DNA from: Echinarachnius parma
Lineage: Eukaryota; Echinodermata; Echinoidea; Clypeasteroida; Echinarachniidae
Assembly: GCA_037951105.1 (NCBI GenBank)
Contig: JBAMJV010002917.1
Coordinates: forward strand, 108,882-172,881
DNA: 64,000 bases
Direction: 5' to 3'
The notes under the pieces were generated by a model, which ran no database searches, was not told the DNA's origin, and saw only the letters and a program-made list of their open reading frames with translations. Shown here piece by piece: positions 41,617 through 53,765 of the stretch. Made by a program: the position numbers and the translations under genes. Positions within the stretch are counted from its first letter, which is position 1. Every line of letters begins with the position of its first letter.

Positions 41617-41855
41617 TAAAGCCCGGCGCAGACAGAGCCGACTCGACCAGATCCGACTAGTTTTCAGTAAGGCTTATAGAGTCGGTTTCGCCTAGTCGTA
41701 GCCGATTCAACATGTTGAATCGGCCTCGAAGGATCTCCGACTGGCTCTTGACCGGCAAAACATGAATCCTGAGGCAACGTATACTATACTAAGCTGGACC
41801 GACTGAAAACTAATAGGATCGGGTCGAATCGGCTCTGTGTGCGGAGGGCTTTACA
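41617..41855. mobile_element. GCCCGGCGCAGAC MITE, copy 1
   Basis: Ends TAAAGCCCGGCGCAGACAGA and CTCTGTGTGCGGAGGGCTTTA; internally symmetric around CAACATGTTG. Same family as the nested pair at 44246-44671. Confidence 0.8.
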
Positions 41856-42138
41856 CAATATTATTATGATGCAAACCTGATTAGATCAGCGAATACGGTA
41901 CCATTATATTTTGTAAAAGTATGATCTCTTTATGACACAGTGATTGTGATGTTAGGAAGAGATGACTGTCTGGTCATGTTTTTTTTATTTTGTATTATTC
42001 AACGTCAGTGAATACTTTTGTAGATTTGTATTTGCTCAGTATTGAGATAAACACGAATGCACCTTGGATCTTTACAATGTCATCATGCCGTTTGTAATTC
42101 AATTTTTAGAGCGAACATGACAATGGCAATTGTTTGTT

Positions 42139-42145
<7 letters not shown>

Positions 42146-42232
<87 letters not shown>
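42146..42232. repeat. (GT)n microsatellite
   Basis: About 40 uninterrupted GT dinucleotides, followed by TTGG/GTTT-rich sequence to about 42400. Confidence 0.97.
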
Positions 42233-42234
<2 letters not shown>

Positions 42235-42589
42235 AACTTTTTTGTTGTGTTTTTGTTTGTTTGGTTGATCGGTTGATTGGTTGGTTGGTTGATTGGTTGG
42301 TTGGTTGGTCGTTTGTGTGTGTTTGTGTATGTGAGTTATTGTGTGCCTATGCGTGTTTGTCTGTTTGTTTTATGGGTGCGTGGTTTGGTTGGTTATAGTT
42401 GGTTGTGACCCTCCAATGTTTCAGTTTTATTCTTAGTCTATTTGAGATCATAGGGTTTGGTATGCAACAAGAAATCGTTTTAGTTTCCAACTATGGTATA
42501 GTTAACTTAGTAGGCATTAATGCTTACCCATATATCCATAGTTAGTGACCAAGAAAGCTTAGCCATAATATCTATAATAGACTTAAATT

Positions 42590-43042
42590 GTAATGACAGA
42601 ATAAACTTTATTTGATCAAAATCGGTTCAGAAATGGCTGAAATATCCATAAACATAACCATTTGTAATACTTGTGGGGCTCCACAATAACCAGCCGTTAA
42701 TTTTTTTTTTTAAATGCTTCCTCTTTTCAAAATTTACAAAAGAGGTTTTTAAATAGTTGTTGATTATCTCTCTATCTAATAACTATTTCAACTAAACATC
42801 ACATGCGCAATATTTCATTTAAAATGGTTGAAACCGATGAGGGTTTAGAAAGCGCCCTCTTGAGTTTTAACGGCTATTTTCTAATGATAACAGGCTTTTT
42901 ACTTAGTCATTAGTAATTTTTTATTCCTTTCGAGCATGGTGGAGTTATAACTATCAGTTTGTAATGTAATGGTGCAGGTTTTGGTTACTAAAATTCAGTT
43001 TGACCAAAACTGTACTCTCTTTACCAGAACTCAACTGTCCCT
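42590..43042. mobile_element. TTAA MITE family 3, right part
   Basis: Shares ATAAACTTTATTTGATCAAA, GAAATATCCATAAACATAAC and AGCGCCCTCTTGAGTTTT with 39851-41420; ends AACTGTCCCTTTAA at 43046. A third copy begins at 63937 (AGGGGTAGTACAGTTTTGG) and runs off the window. Confidence 0.6.
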
Positions 43043-43320
43043 TTAACGCCCTTCTCATTCTCAATTTACGGTTTCATACTAGAAACAATCTACGGAAGGT
43101 AGACGGTTTCATACTAGAAACAATCTACGGAAGGTAGGGCCGAGGAGGTATCTCCCTTTTTGATTCAAGGAGGAAAATCCCGTTCCCATGTGAATAATGT
43201 TCGTACTGATTGCAGATTCTCTGTTTCTCCATCACTATAACGACTAAGCAGTGGACTTAAAGATTGACAAGCGTGGGGATCCTATATACGCCGTGGTTCG
43301 CCATTCAACACATAATTATG

Positions 43321-43552
43321 CTAGTGTGTGCGCACTACATGCGTAACACTGAGCAAAATGTGTTTTTCGCACCGTGCGCAAGGCGCTCGCAAGATGGCAG
43401 TATGCGTTTGTTTTACGAATTCGAACAACTTTAAAGGTGTGGTTTGGAATCGTATAAGACGCGCGGTGCATGCCATCTTGCGAACGCCTTGCGCACGGTC
43501 TTTTGTCTACTATGGTTTGCTCTGTGTTTATGTAGTACGCACAGACTAGCCA
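43321..43552. mobile_element. Fold-back MITE
   Basis: CTAGTGTGTGCGCACTACAT and its mirror TGTAGTACGCACAGACTAG bound the element; inner arms TGCGCAAGGCGCTCGCAAGA and TCTTGCGAACGCCTTGCGCA pair closely. A related fragment lies near 24450-24555. Confidence 0.75.
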
Positions 43553-43603
43553 AGTTAAGTTAAACATGTTAAACATGGTGGACCGCGTTGTAGCATCACT
43601 ATA

Positions 43604-44132
43604 CAGGGTGGCCCAACAAAAACGGAACGGGGCACTTCCCAAATTATAGTAACAAGTGTATTGTGTACATCGGATAGGGTGTCTTTTCAAATGAACAACG
43701 ATACCAAGAACAGTCAATTTGGTCGTGTAGTTTTTGTTTTAGGGCGCTGTGAGTGACACCATGTCAGGTTCTCTTTTTTGTCAATTTTTACCGAGACAGT
43801 GCTTGATAGATCGCACGTACCGCCTCTCATATCGTTCAACGAGGCGCGCCATTGTTAGTGTGCACTCAGCCGTGTGCCGAGAGAATGGGCGTGTTCGTTG
43901 AATGGTATTACGGGCAGGGAGTGCAATTTAACTGGCATTGACTAGGTACAAATTGACAAAAATAGGCACCTGACATAGTCTCACTCACAGCGTCCTAAAA
44001 CAAAAACTACACGACCAAAATTACTGTTCTTGGTATCGTTTTTCATTGGAAAAGACACCCTATCAAATGGACATAAATATGTTGGTACTATATTTTGGGA
44101 AGTGCCCCGTTCCGTTTTTTTGGGCCACCCTG
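43604..44132. mobile_element. Mariner-type fold-back MITE, second family
   Basis: TA flanks; ends CAGGGTGGCCCAACAAAAAC and complement. Arms of about 200 bp (GGAACGGGGCACTTCCCAAA) surround a unique interior. Its first 12 bases equal those of 9249-9888 but the rest differs. Confidence 0.88.
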
Positions 44133-44245
44133 TATAATGGTGCGCACAAACTATAGCCTAAATAAAGCTACGAATGTTTGATCAATGCAGGTGTTGTATT
44201 TCGAATAGTGCCCTCTATACATCCCCACACATGACAATATTTATG

Positions 44246-44671
44246 CCCGGCGCAGACAAGGCCGACCCGACCTAAAGCCCGGCGCAGATAGAGCCGACTC
44301 GACCCGATCCGACTGGTTTTCACTCAGGCTAGAGTCATTTTCGCTCAGTCGGAGTCGGTCCAACATGTTGAATCGGCATTGAATAACTTCCGACTGGCAC
44401 TTGACTAGAAAAACCGGAGTCCTGTGGCAGCACATACTGAGTTAATCAGGCTGAAAACCAGTCGGATCGGGTCGAGTCGGCTCTGTCTGCGCCGGGCTTT
44501 ACCCGACTGAAAGCCGATTCAGTCGCGGCCGATTCAACATGTTGAATCGGGCCCCTTTCCGACTGGCTTCTGACTGCCAACATCGGAGTCGTGAGGCAAC
44601 GCACACAGAGCCGATCCGACTGAAAAACCAGTCGGATCGTGTAGTGGCGGCTGTCTGCGCTGGGCCTTATA
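44246..44671. mobile_element. Self-nested GCCCGGCGCAGAC MITE pair
   Basis: An outer copy (CCCGGCGCAGACAAGGCCGA to GGCTGTCTGCGCTGGGCCTT) is interrupted by a full inner copy at about 44272-44501 whose ends are TAAAGCCCGGCGCAGATAG and CTGTCTGCGCCGGGCTTTA. The inner copy has the better-matched ends, so it is younger. Confidence 0.85.
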
Positions 44672-44679
44672 CAATGACA

Positions 44680-46045
44680 CTGATGGAGTTGGGGAGCACA
44701 CATTTATTTTTACCTATCATGCAAAGCAGTGCCTCTATCATCTCGCGGCCCGATGATATTATATTTTTTTCCAAAAGAAAAGCACAAATGAATAAATAAT
44801 TGAATAAATCAAAATGAATAAAATAAAGATAAATTAATTAATCAACAAATAAATAAATAGTTTCCAACATCTCGCTGCATGCCTAAATTTCCTCCATGTC
44901 ATTGTATCTTAGTCTGCATATTCATTATGTTTTCAACTTTTTAAATTGTAAACTAAGACATTTAATTTATTATTAATTAAATAACAATGTCAACAGTTAG
45001 AATGAAGCACCTTCGACCTGAACCCTTTGATGTACATAAAACCCCGCTATTTTAGTTCAATGTAAAGTCTATTTCAAATGATACGGTTTAGTGAGCAACA
45101 AACAGTTTCCTAGTCCCCAACTGGGGTTAGCTGGTTAAGCCTTAGGTACCCACTAAGTCAACCCTAGTTAGCAGCTAAAAGATTGTATGTTTAATACTTA
45201 GAGCCACATCATCCAAACTAGACTTAGCATGAATCTAAGCTATCGGGATTTTATGGATATGAACCATGAACGCTCTCGTAACACCACAATTTAAACAATT
45301 GGTATGTGCATTCTATATGAAAAGCTTCAGAAAATATACTCAATTCAATTAAATAACGTGCTTTTTATTTCATTTCATTAACAAACAAAAACACAAACAA
45401 CACTCATGCGTTGCATAGCTTTAAAGTCATTATACACATTAATAATGATAAAACGTTTTACCGGCATGCACTGTTTGAGTTTATAAATAGACGCTAAAAT
45501 GCGATGTGCGTCAGTAAGTGCGTCAGGGATTTCCTCACAAGTATACATCTATTTATTTTAATACCGTATCTAACTTCTTACATTTCTGATAAACACGAAT
45601 ATTGAAACTAATCAGTATCACATTTGGGCTCTGTGACGATCAAACTACAGAAATCCTTTATTATGTAACACAACTCAAAATGTTCTATTCTAGCATAATG
45701 ATGAATACCATGTTCTATCAGCCTGTATAAATATAGGTTTTCAGGCCAAGAGGGGTTAAGAATGGATCGATTCTATTACTATGTGGTGATTACGTTTCCT
45801 TGACGCACGACTAGAAACCTTCCCCAAATACTAAGACACCTAGAACTATGGCGCGCGTTATGTGTCAACAAACTACATTCTAAAATGTTGTTTGATTGGT
45901 GGGAGTAATACGTGCCAAAATATCAATCGACCCTTTGCAAGAAATGAACTGTATTATTGTTTATATTTACCTGTAATACGAAGTATATAACTGCTGTAAA
46001 CATGGTGAATTGAGTTGGGCTCTGTCCGATTGTTAATATACCCGT
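44680..46045. other. No recognised feature
   Basis: AT-rich intergenic DNA without open frames of note or clear repeats. Confidence 0.5.
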
Positions 46046-46051
46046 ATTTAA

Positions 46052-46381
46052 AGGGATATAACTCTTTGTTGACATGTGCAAAAAGTGATGAATGGTTGAT
46101 ACAATGTGTATCATTGTGATCTGTCCACTAAGTAATGTGTGACAATTTCACGTAAAATGGATGTTATATGGCCGAATAATGAGCGAAATTGCAAAGTAAT
46201 ATTCATTATAAACTCGTTGCACTGACTTTGTACACGGTTATGACTATCCAGTGGATAGTTAAAAATCTGAAAAACCGAAACCTGTCTATGCTTCTATTAA
46301 TAACATATAAAGGCAATGTATGAGAGATCCGCTAGAGTTCCAAGTAAGTTTTGAGTATTTGGACAATGTTACTAGATCCCT
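46052..46381. mobile_element. TTAA MITE family 2, copy 3
   Basis: TTAA at 46048-46051 and 46382-46385; ends AGGGATATAACTCTTTGTTG and TGTTACTAGATCCCT. The interior GTAATATTCATTATAAACTC and GGATAGTTAAAAATCTGAAA align with copies 2 and 4. Confidence 0.85.
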
Positions 46382-47514
46382 TTAACATAAAGTAAACCAC
46401 GTTCCAAAGCGACCAACTGTTTCGAAAGTCAGCATTTGTTTTACCCTTCAGGTCGATATCATAAAAATTTATCAATGTAAGGGTCTTAGGGAAAATATCC
46501 ATCGATCTCTCTCTATAGATTCATGCCTATAAATTATGTTCTTACTATCAAATAAATGAATATAATTATACTACCCATCGAAAATGTTCGACGGTATGTT
46601 CAACTCGAATATTCATTATATTCATTACAGTTCCCTCTTTGGTTAACATGAAACGTATAGTTCGATGTTGCGGAAAATCGTCGGAAAGTTTTCCTCACCC
46701 CAAATATAAAAGCATTGTGTGAGCTCTCAGTATATTGACACCGAATGCACGTCATACGAGCGTGAGGGGGGAAACCCCCGTGTTATCAGGGGATACAGTC
46801 AAAGGCCCTCTTCCTGTCCCGCTTCTCCCCTATCAAGTCTTGGTTAGTTGGTTTTGTTTTTATTTATAGGAATGGCGGCGTTAACAGGTTTAACGCACGT
46901 AGTCCTAAATTTAATCCATGATGTACGGTTGGTTTGTTGATGCACATTACGCTGATAATCATAGATGTTATGAAAAGACGTTACAAATTCGACTGTTCCT
47001 TTTTAACACTTGACAGCGCGTTCTAACATAGTTCGATTTTATTATTTTTCAAATTCAAATTCAAATTCAAATATTTGTATCTATTTATTCTCTAGTTCTT
47101 ATAAGAGCATGACTGTGTTGCAATAATCATATATAAAATTACATAATTCACTGAAAATAAGTATACATAGAGTAATTGAACACGGAGGAAAGATTAATTC
47201 AACACTGTTAGCATATATTTAGGGGCGATGATACCAATACTCATTTTAATATTCATTCAAGTTACAAAAGCTATAGTAATTATAGTAAGGTTCGATCTTA
47301 TTCCAAGCTACTCTCTTCAGTTAAATTTTTCTTTGAATCATTTGATCTCTTTTTCACCCAATAACATACTGTGTTCAATAATTATGTAATTGACAAGATG
47401 ATTAGATCAATCGCTATTCGAGATTGGTTCGTAAGCGATCACAATTGTTATAGTGTTGAATAATGTCTTTTTTCTCGAATCTTGCAGTCTGATCACCACA
47501 ACTAAAGACATGTT

Positions 47515-49488
47515 TTACTTATCATCTTCATTCTTGTCCCGTTCGAGGACCGACCTCGTGCTGTAGATGTCCACGCTAGACTTCGTCACCAGAGCCAGGT
47601 TGCCGTCCTTGGTGCAGTCGATGCGCGGGTGCCAGCACCCGACGTCGACCTCCGTGTGTCGGACCACGCACTCGACGATGTGGCCCTGCATAGTGTACTT
47701 GTGCACGGAAACGAGCTTCTTCTCTTCGCGGCTGCCGGACAGGATCAAGACGTTGTCCCTGTCGTCGCAGCAGACGAGCGCGTATTGCCACTGCTTCCGG
47801 TGAATCGTGCATTGGACCTCCCCGTCGCGGTTGAGGACGGAGACCGAAGCCGGACTGTGCGATAGGACCAGGTAGCCGGACTTGCTGGAGACCGCGATCC
47901 GGTACGGCGTGATTCCCCCGGCGGGCACAGACTCGAACCGATTGCCTTCCTTGTCGAAGACGGAGATGGCGTCGCGATGGAACTCCCCGGCGTAGATACG
48001 ATCGTCGGCGTCCGCGGCCAAGCAGGTGAACCCCGTGCTACCTTGCTTTGAGTGGATCACGCGCTGCTCCTTGCCCGCTGGGTCGTACACACGGATCTGC
48101 CAGGCGCCGTCCAGTACCGCGATGCTGAGGTCGGAGAGGACCGCCATGTCGCGAATGTCTGATTTGGTGGAGAACACGTGCGCGATCTTGCCGTCGTTCC
48201 CTATCTTGCTCACCACCCCGTTGAAGTGCGCGAGGAACATAGTGCCATCTGCGCAGTGGGACATCGACGACACCTCGCCCGAACTCTCGTCCGGAAAACG
48301 GACGCTGCGGGACAGCGACCACTGGTTGGGGTCGACCAAGCTGCCAACCGACACCCACTGCGCGTTCTCGTGCGTCTCGAACTTGACGTTCTGCGCGATC
48401 TTGTTGAGGTAGTTGAGCGACGCCTCGTCCCACTTCTCCTCGAGCAGGTGCTTCAGCGTTGAGTTGAGCTTGTCAAAGGTCAGCAGGACGCCCACGCTCG
48501 GGTGCTTCATCAACTTGTAGCCGAAGCTCCGGGCGTTCGAGAGCACCGACCCGACACCGAGCCTACCTGCTTCAAACTCGTCGTACTTGCCTGTGATGAA
48601 GTCCTCAAGCCGATCCGCCTCCTTCAGGAGATTAAACCGCTGATAATCGATGCACTTGAGAGCGTTTTCCGCCGCCTTGTCGGCGGCCGCGTTGATTTCG
48701 ATTTGCAGCCTGTGCACAAGGCGACGCGCATCCTTGCGCTGACGATCTATCACGCGCAGCGCGTCGGCGACTTCCCTCTGCTTCTCGCGACTCATCTCGA
48801 CCAGCTGCTCGATGCTGCTTAGATGTGCCTTGACCGCGTCCTTGGACTCGACGCACGTGTGCGCCGGTTCGCTGTGCGCATCCTTCGTGCATTTCACGCA
48901 CACCAGCATGGAGCAGGTCTCGCAGAAGTGCGTCTTGGCCTGGCCGCTGTGCTGGTGGCACGTCTTGCCGTGGCTCGCGTCCCGGTAGCCGTTGCGCGTC
49001 TTCACCAGGCTGCGACGAAGGTCGGACAGCGGCTTAATGCAGTGGCCGTTCATGATCTGCTTCATCTTGGAGTGCGCGCAGACGCAATCGCGGCAGATGA
49101 AGTGGCGGCAGTCCTGACAGTAGGCAACGGCGCGCGATCTCTTCGCGCGACACGACTCGCACGTCAGTTCCGAGTTCATCAGCTTGGCGGTATGCTCTCC
49201 GCCTTCCAGCGCCTGTACCACCTTGTTGGCCAGCTTGTTCGGTTTCAGGCCATCGACGCCGCCATCGGGCACGACGGTGTCTTCGCTGCAGATTGGGCAC
49301 TCGATCGAACGACGTCGGCACGATCCCCCGGGTTTTCCTCTCACCGTGACGCTACGCTCCAGACACTGACCGCAGAAGCTGTGCAGACATTGCAGGAATT
49401 TGGCGTCTATCAGGCGACCGGCGCAGATCAGGCATTCCAGATCTTCGTCAAATGAATGTACGGAGACTAGCCGCGATGGCCTGCTCAT
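47515..49488 (-). CDS. TRIM-type E3 ubiquitin ligase with NHL-like propeller, intronless
   Basis: The 657-residue protein has an N-terminal RING finger (C19, C22, C34, H36, C39, C42, C64, C67), B-box 1 (about 110-149, C110-x-x-C113), B-box 2 (C177-x-x-H180 to H210), a coiled coil (about 215-300) and a C-terminal region (about 395-645) with repeated short hydrophobic strands typical of NHL-like beta-propellers. Domain order matches TRIM56 and the TRIM2/3/71 group. The role inferred is cytoplasmic ubiquitin transfer, with the propeller binding RNA or protein partners. The start is supported by its position just before the RING. It is one uninterrupted GC-rich frame in AT-rich DNA, suggesting a retrogene or lineage-specific intronless expansion. 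No filamin repeat is evident, unlike TRIM2/3/71. Family is certain; subfamily is not. Confidence 0.92.
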   Translation of the reverse strand: MSRPSRLVSVHSFDEDLECLICAGRLIDAKFLQCLHSFCGQCLERSVTVRGKPGGSCRRRSIECPICSEDTVVPDGGVDGLKPNKLANKVVQALEGGEHTAKLMNSELTCESCRAKRSRAVAYCQDCRHFICRDCVCAHSKMKQIMNGHCIKPLSDLRRSLVKTRNGYRDASHGKTCHQHSGQAKTHFCETCSMLVCVKCTKDAHSEPAHTCVESKDAVKAHLSSIEQLVEMSREKQREVADALRVIDRQRKDARRLVHRLQIEINAAADKAAENALKCIDYQRFNLLKEADRLEDFITGKYDEFEAGRLGVGSVLSNARSFGYKLMKHPSVGVLLTFDKLNSTLKHLLEEKWDEASLNYLNKIAQNVKFETHENAQWVSVGSLVDPNQWSLSRSVRFPDESSGEVSSMSHCADGTMFLAHFNGVVSKIGNDGKIAHVFSTKSDIRDMAVLSDLSIAVLDGAWQIRVYDPAGKEQRVIHSKQGSTGFTCLAADADDRIYAGEFHRDAISVFDKEGNRFESVPAGGITPYRIAVSSKSGYLVLSHSPASVSVLNRDGEVQCTIHRKQWQYALVCCDDRDNVLILSGSREEKKLVSVHKYTMQGHIVECVVRHTEVDVGCWHPRIDCTKDGNLALVTKSSVDIYSTRSVLERDKNEDDK

Positions 49489-50302
49489 GATGACTTATGT
49501 AAAGTTAACAAATGTTGTTTCCAAAATATTAGTTGTTTGGTGGAATCAGGTGTAGTACGATTCATGAGATTGTCTTTATATAGACCTAAATTTACAATTA
49601 TTGAAATATGAAGTCATTTCTCTCATTTAAAAAAGGACGCATCCAAACATAGTTATGATCAACAAAATTGGCTTGACTGTAACCTTACAGTACTATTAAT
49701 CGCAGCAAGAAGGAGCATACAAATAAGTGAGAAGTTTGATCACAAATGAAAATTCAGGATTAAAATTCATATTCTAATCGAAGCATCACGACACAGAGTC
49801 TACTGTAGGATATCGCTCTCGAAAGATCTGTTCGGTTGACGAGAAAGTCACAAAGTGATCGATCCGAAATCTTTTGATGAAGGACACTGCAGAATCGGCA
49901 TACACCAGGCAAGATAATGAAAGGTTCATTTACTATTTCCTTTTGAATCAAGAATCACTTTATCATGTTGAGCGCATTTAGTTATAGAGACACACATGCG
50001 CATAGATCCACAACCATAACACGGAGACGGGTTACAACGCTCAAGAAATGATTTCTCGGCTGACGAACAAGTCAGAAAAGCAGCCGATCCAAACGCCTAA
50101 AACGTGTATAATGAGATTTCAGAAGCCGGCAGGGACACACTTTATTTACCCCCAAAGAATGAATCACCGCATGCCGCATGAATATAATGAAGACAGACAG
50201 TTTACTGAACGCGACGAGGTATACAAACATGAATGAAGACCATCCAGACAGACTAACGCTCAAGAACTGACTGCGTGGTTGACATGGTTGACGAGAAACG
50301 AG

Positions 50303-50402
50303 AAACATGGCGACGTCACGAATGCAACAGATGCCGCGCCGGAAGTGGCGAGTCAAGTTTAGCGCTTTAATTCGACGAAGAACCGCCCCCGCACGCGCGT
50401 CA
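50303..50402. promoter_or_regulatory. CpG-rich ETS/YY1/CRE cluster, likely promoter
   Basis: AAACATGGCGACGTCACG contains a YY1-like AACATGGCGAC and a CRE-like GACGTCAC; GCCGGAAGTGGCG at about 50339 is a strong ETS site; GC-rich sequence follows to about 50400. This combination marks TATA-less metazoan promoters. It is about 850 bp upstream of the minus-strand TRIM gene and may drive it through a 5' UTR exon; a plus-strand transcript is also possible. Confidence 0.45.
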
Positions 50403-50487
50403 CTTGTAATTCTCTACCTCACAACAGTGGACGAATATTGCGTACGGCAAACCACGCACAACAGGTGCGCAAAGCATACCAGGGGGG

Positions 50488-50797
50488 TGTTTCACAAAGA
50501 TCCCAAGTTGAACTTATCTCTAAGTTGGACTTAAAAGGTATGAAAAGCCATTAGTTTCTTTGGAACAAAATTGTAAAAGTTCTTAAATTAAAAGTCATAA
50601 AATGTTGTTTCAAATCACTAATATGTTTCCATTATCAAAGAGATTTCATGTTCTTGCAACATTTATGAAAAGTTTAAAATTCTTGTATTTTTGCTTTGGA
50701 ATATATTTTATTCCAAGGCTACAAGTGGCTTTCCATAATAGTTAAGTCCAACTTAGTGCTATGTTCAACTTAGGATCTTTGTGAAACACCCCCCAGG
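50488..50797. mobile_element. GGGGTGTTTCACAAAG MITE, copy 1
   Basis: Left GGGGTGTTTCACAAAGATCC and AAGTTGAACTTA; right TGTTCAACTTAGGATCTTTG and TGAAACACCCC. Long inverted arms, no coding sequence. Second copy at 58380-58600. Confidence 0.85.
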
Positions 50798-51378
50798 ACT
50801 CAACTCGGCCAACAGTGCGTCAGTGGCGTACGGGGACGGGGCAACTTACACGGGAAAGGGATACAATCGAATAGGGTCGTAGCCAGGATCAACCTATAGA
50901 AGAGATCAGACAAGTTTTAAATAGAGGGAAAGCCGAAAGGGTGATAGTTTATATTCATTTTCTTCATCTGATCCACGGTTGGGGGGGGGGGGGGGTAGAA
51001 TCCCCTTGTTAACCTTTTAGCTACGCCCCAACAATACGTGCCTCGATCGTAACACTGAACACAAATAGCTTACAAAACAATCCTCTCGACAATATACGAA
51101 TCTGAGGTAGCAAGACTGAGTTTGAACCGTCATCTAGCCGCTAGAGGTCTGACGTTATTCGGTGTCTTAGCTAATCACGGAGGAGGGGGTGGGTGTCATT
51201 TTCCCAGCGTATGGGAATTACAGCTCTCCTCACCCTCTTACTAATAACCCCTTTGAAATACACGGGCATGAATTAAAAAGTACATTCATGTTTTAAAAAA
51301 AGTTTGTTTACACAGTCTGTATGTACCACTTATTTGGAAATATTGTCATTCCCTTCCACATCCTCCGGGCTCATTTTG

Positions 51379-51440
51379 GTTAAAGGGATCTAGTAACTTT
51401 GTTGACATGTTCAACAAGTGATGAATGGTTGATACAATCC
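51379..51440. mobile_element. TTAA MITE family 2, left-end fragment
   Basis: TTAAAGGGATCTAGTAACTT and GTGATGAATGGTTGATACAA match the left end of family 2; the rest is lost. Confidence 0.7.
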
Positions 51441-51449
51441 CCCTTTTCA

Positions 51450-51800
51450 ATTTATAGCTGGTCTCGAGACCACATTTTAGCGGTCTCGACCATCATTACC
51501 GATGGTCTCGGCCTCGAAAATGTTGAAAATTCTCGGTCTCGGCTTCGAAAATTTTCTACGGACACCCCCCCCCCCCCTCCCCCTCCCCTCCCCGCTTACA
51601 GGATTCTCAACCAATGGACTTGGTCTCGGCCTCGACATTTTTTGACCGGTCCTGGTCTCGGCCTCGAAAATTTTGAAGGTACTTGGTCTCGGCTTCGAAA
51701 ATGTTCTGCGACCTCCCTCCCCTCCCCCTCCCCCCTCCCCCCGCTGACAGAAATTTGGCTGACGAAATAACCCCCCCCCCCCTTGAAAACATTCTGGGTA
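51450..51800. repeat. GGTCTCGGCCTCGAAAA repeat
   Basis: The motif GGTCTCGGCCTCGAAAATTT and variants recur five or six times with CT-rich spacers and terminal C tracts. Probably a degenerate dispersed element. Confidence 0.7.
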
Positions 51801-51890
51801 CGCCACTGAACACGAATGGCTGCCAACTAGGGAAAAGGGTATTAGCACAATGGAGACCACTGCTATACATACTATATATTAATGCCTATA

Positions 51891-52596
51891 CAGAGCGTAT
51901 CAAAAAAGCGTTACACTTTTGAACATTTTTTCAAAATTACATTTTTATATATTTAGAAGATTTTTTCATGTCGATGGATGCCCAATGGTCTCATCTATCA
52001 AGTGCCACTAACAAAACAAATTTTCGTTCACGCTTGGGCGAACACTAACTGTTTTTGTACATGGTGTGAAAAATAGCTTGCGCCAATTTGAAAGAAGAGG
52101 GACAATTAAACCAGCAGACCAAATAAGTACTCTCTTTCAAACAAATTGCTCTTTGCCATTAATCTAAGATTATTTTATGATAGTGTAATCATTTTGTGGC
52201 AATTTTCTATCATAATTTAACTGATTTCATTGCTTTATGCATGGGTAAGAATACATAAGCCATATATTGATAGATAATGAAAGGATTTGCATCGTTAATG
52301 ACAAAATTTCCAGCCTGTCCTCATTAACGATTGAAATCCTTTCATTGAGTGTGACACATACAAAAGATGACCTAGAAGCCGCCCAGAAGCATGAACGAAT
52401 AATTGTATTCATGTTGCTAGATTGGAGGTCTGATTGATTGATTGATTGGATTGATAGATTGATTGATTGATTGATTTATTGATGGATTGATGGATGGATG
52501 GATGGATGGATGGATGGATGGATGGATGGATGGATGGATGGATGGATGGATGGATGGATGGATGGATGGATGGATGGATGGATGGATGGATGGATG

Positions 52597-52679
<83 letters not shown>

Positions 52680-53230
52680 GGATGGATTGATCGATTGAAT
52701 GATGGATTGATGGATGGATTGATTAATTGATTTCTCATTAATTGATTGATGAATCAGTTGAATGATTTGAAGATTAATTGATTTGGTACTTTTTGAATGA
52801 ATGACTGGCATGTGGTTTTGATTTGTCTGTGCTTTAAAAATGATCTTGAAGTAATTACCCATTATTGATTCTCACCCATGCATAAAACAATGAAATCAGT
52901 TAAATTATGATAGAAAATTGCCACAAAATAATTACACAATCATAAAATATTCTTGAATTTATGGCAAAGAGCAATATGTTTGAATGGGAGTACTTATTCG
53001 GTCTGCTGGTTTAATTGTACCTCTTCTTTCAATTTGGCGCAAGGCATTTTTGACACTCTGTACAAAAACTGTCAGTGTTCGCCCAAGCGTGAACCAAAAC
53101 TTGTTTTGTTAGTGGCACTTGATAGATGAGACCATTGGGCATCCATCGACATGAACAAATCTTATAAATATATAAAAATGTAATGTTGACAATTTTTTCA
53201 AAAGTGTAACGCTTTTTTTGATACGCCCGG
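51891..53230. mobile_element. Fold-back element, 1.34 kb, with microsatellite core
   Basis: TA flanks. Arms of about 350 bp (GCGTATCAAAAAAGCGTTAC at the left; mirrored GTAACGCTTTTTTTGATACG at the right) enclose a smaller inverted repeat (about 52276-52343) and the tetranucleotide array 52424-52730. Mariner-type target, no transposase. Confidence 0.88.
52424..52730. repeat. (GATT)n/(GGAT)n tetranucleotide array
   Basis: Blocks of GATT, then GGAT, then GATT, about 300 bp. Apparent INQS/SIHP proteins are artefacts of this repeat. Confidence 0.97.
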
Positions 53231-53765
53231 TATAATCATCGAAACCAGACTTCGCACGAAACTCAGCTAGCAGGGTTTCATGAATAATATGGGGTCCGAA
53301 TGTAGTTCAGATAGGTGGGTTCGATCAAGGATTATAATTATGATAAGGGGTGTGACCTGATCTAATCTATGGTTCAACTCGTCAAGAGGTTGTGCCCTGT
53401 CATCGAGCCGCTAGAGGACTGACGTCAACCGCCAATCGGTGGGTCGAGATACGATCTCGAAGTCAACTAGAGTACCTGTGCTGTATAAAGGGAAATCCTC
53501 CTTATTAACCTGTCATCACGGTGAAGTCACGATTAGTGGCGTTGAGAGGGTAAACGCAGACAAGGTATAGTTTTTGCTAAATGGGGTAAGAATTTCTTCA
53601 AGGGGAGACGGATTCTACCTGCCTCACCCTTATTGCCGCCTGAGTACTTGTAGGAGAAACGTCCTCCCAACATTTGCGTAATACACATGTCGTGGTGAAG
53701 TTACAATTAATGAAGTAGAGAGAGGCAACCCAGATCCATAGTGAAGACAGGAAAATAATCCTTAA

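Noticed and set aside
48823-49455. 210-codon plus-strand frame opposite the TRIM gene
   Set aside because: Antisense shadow caused by the GC-rich coding sequence; no recognisable domains.
52409-52862. Repeated INQS/SIHP proteins on the minus strand
   Set aside because: Translation of the GATT/GGAT tetranucleotide array; no codon-level conservation.
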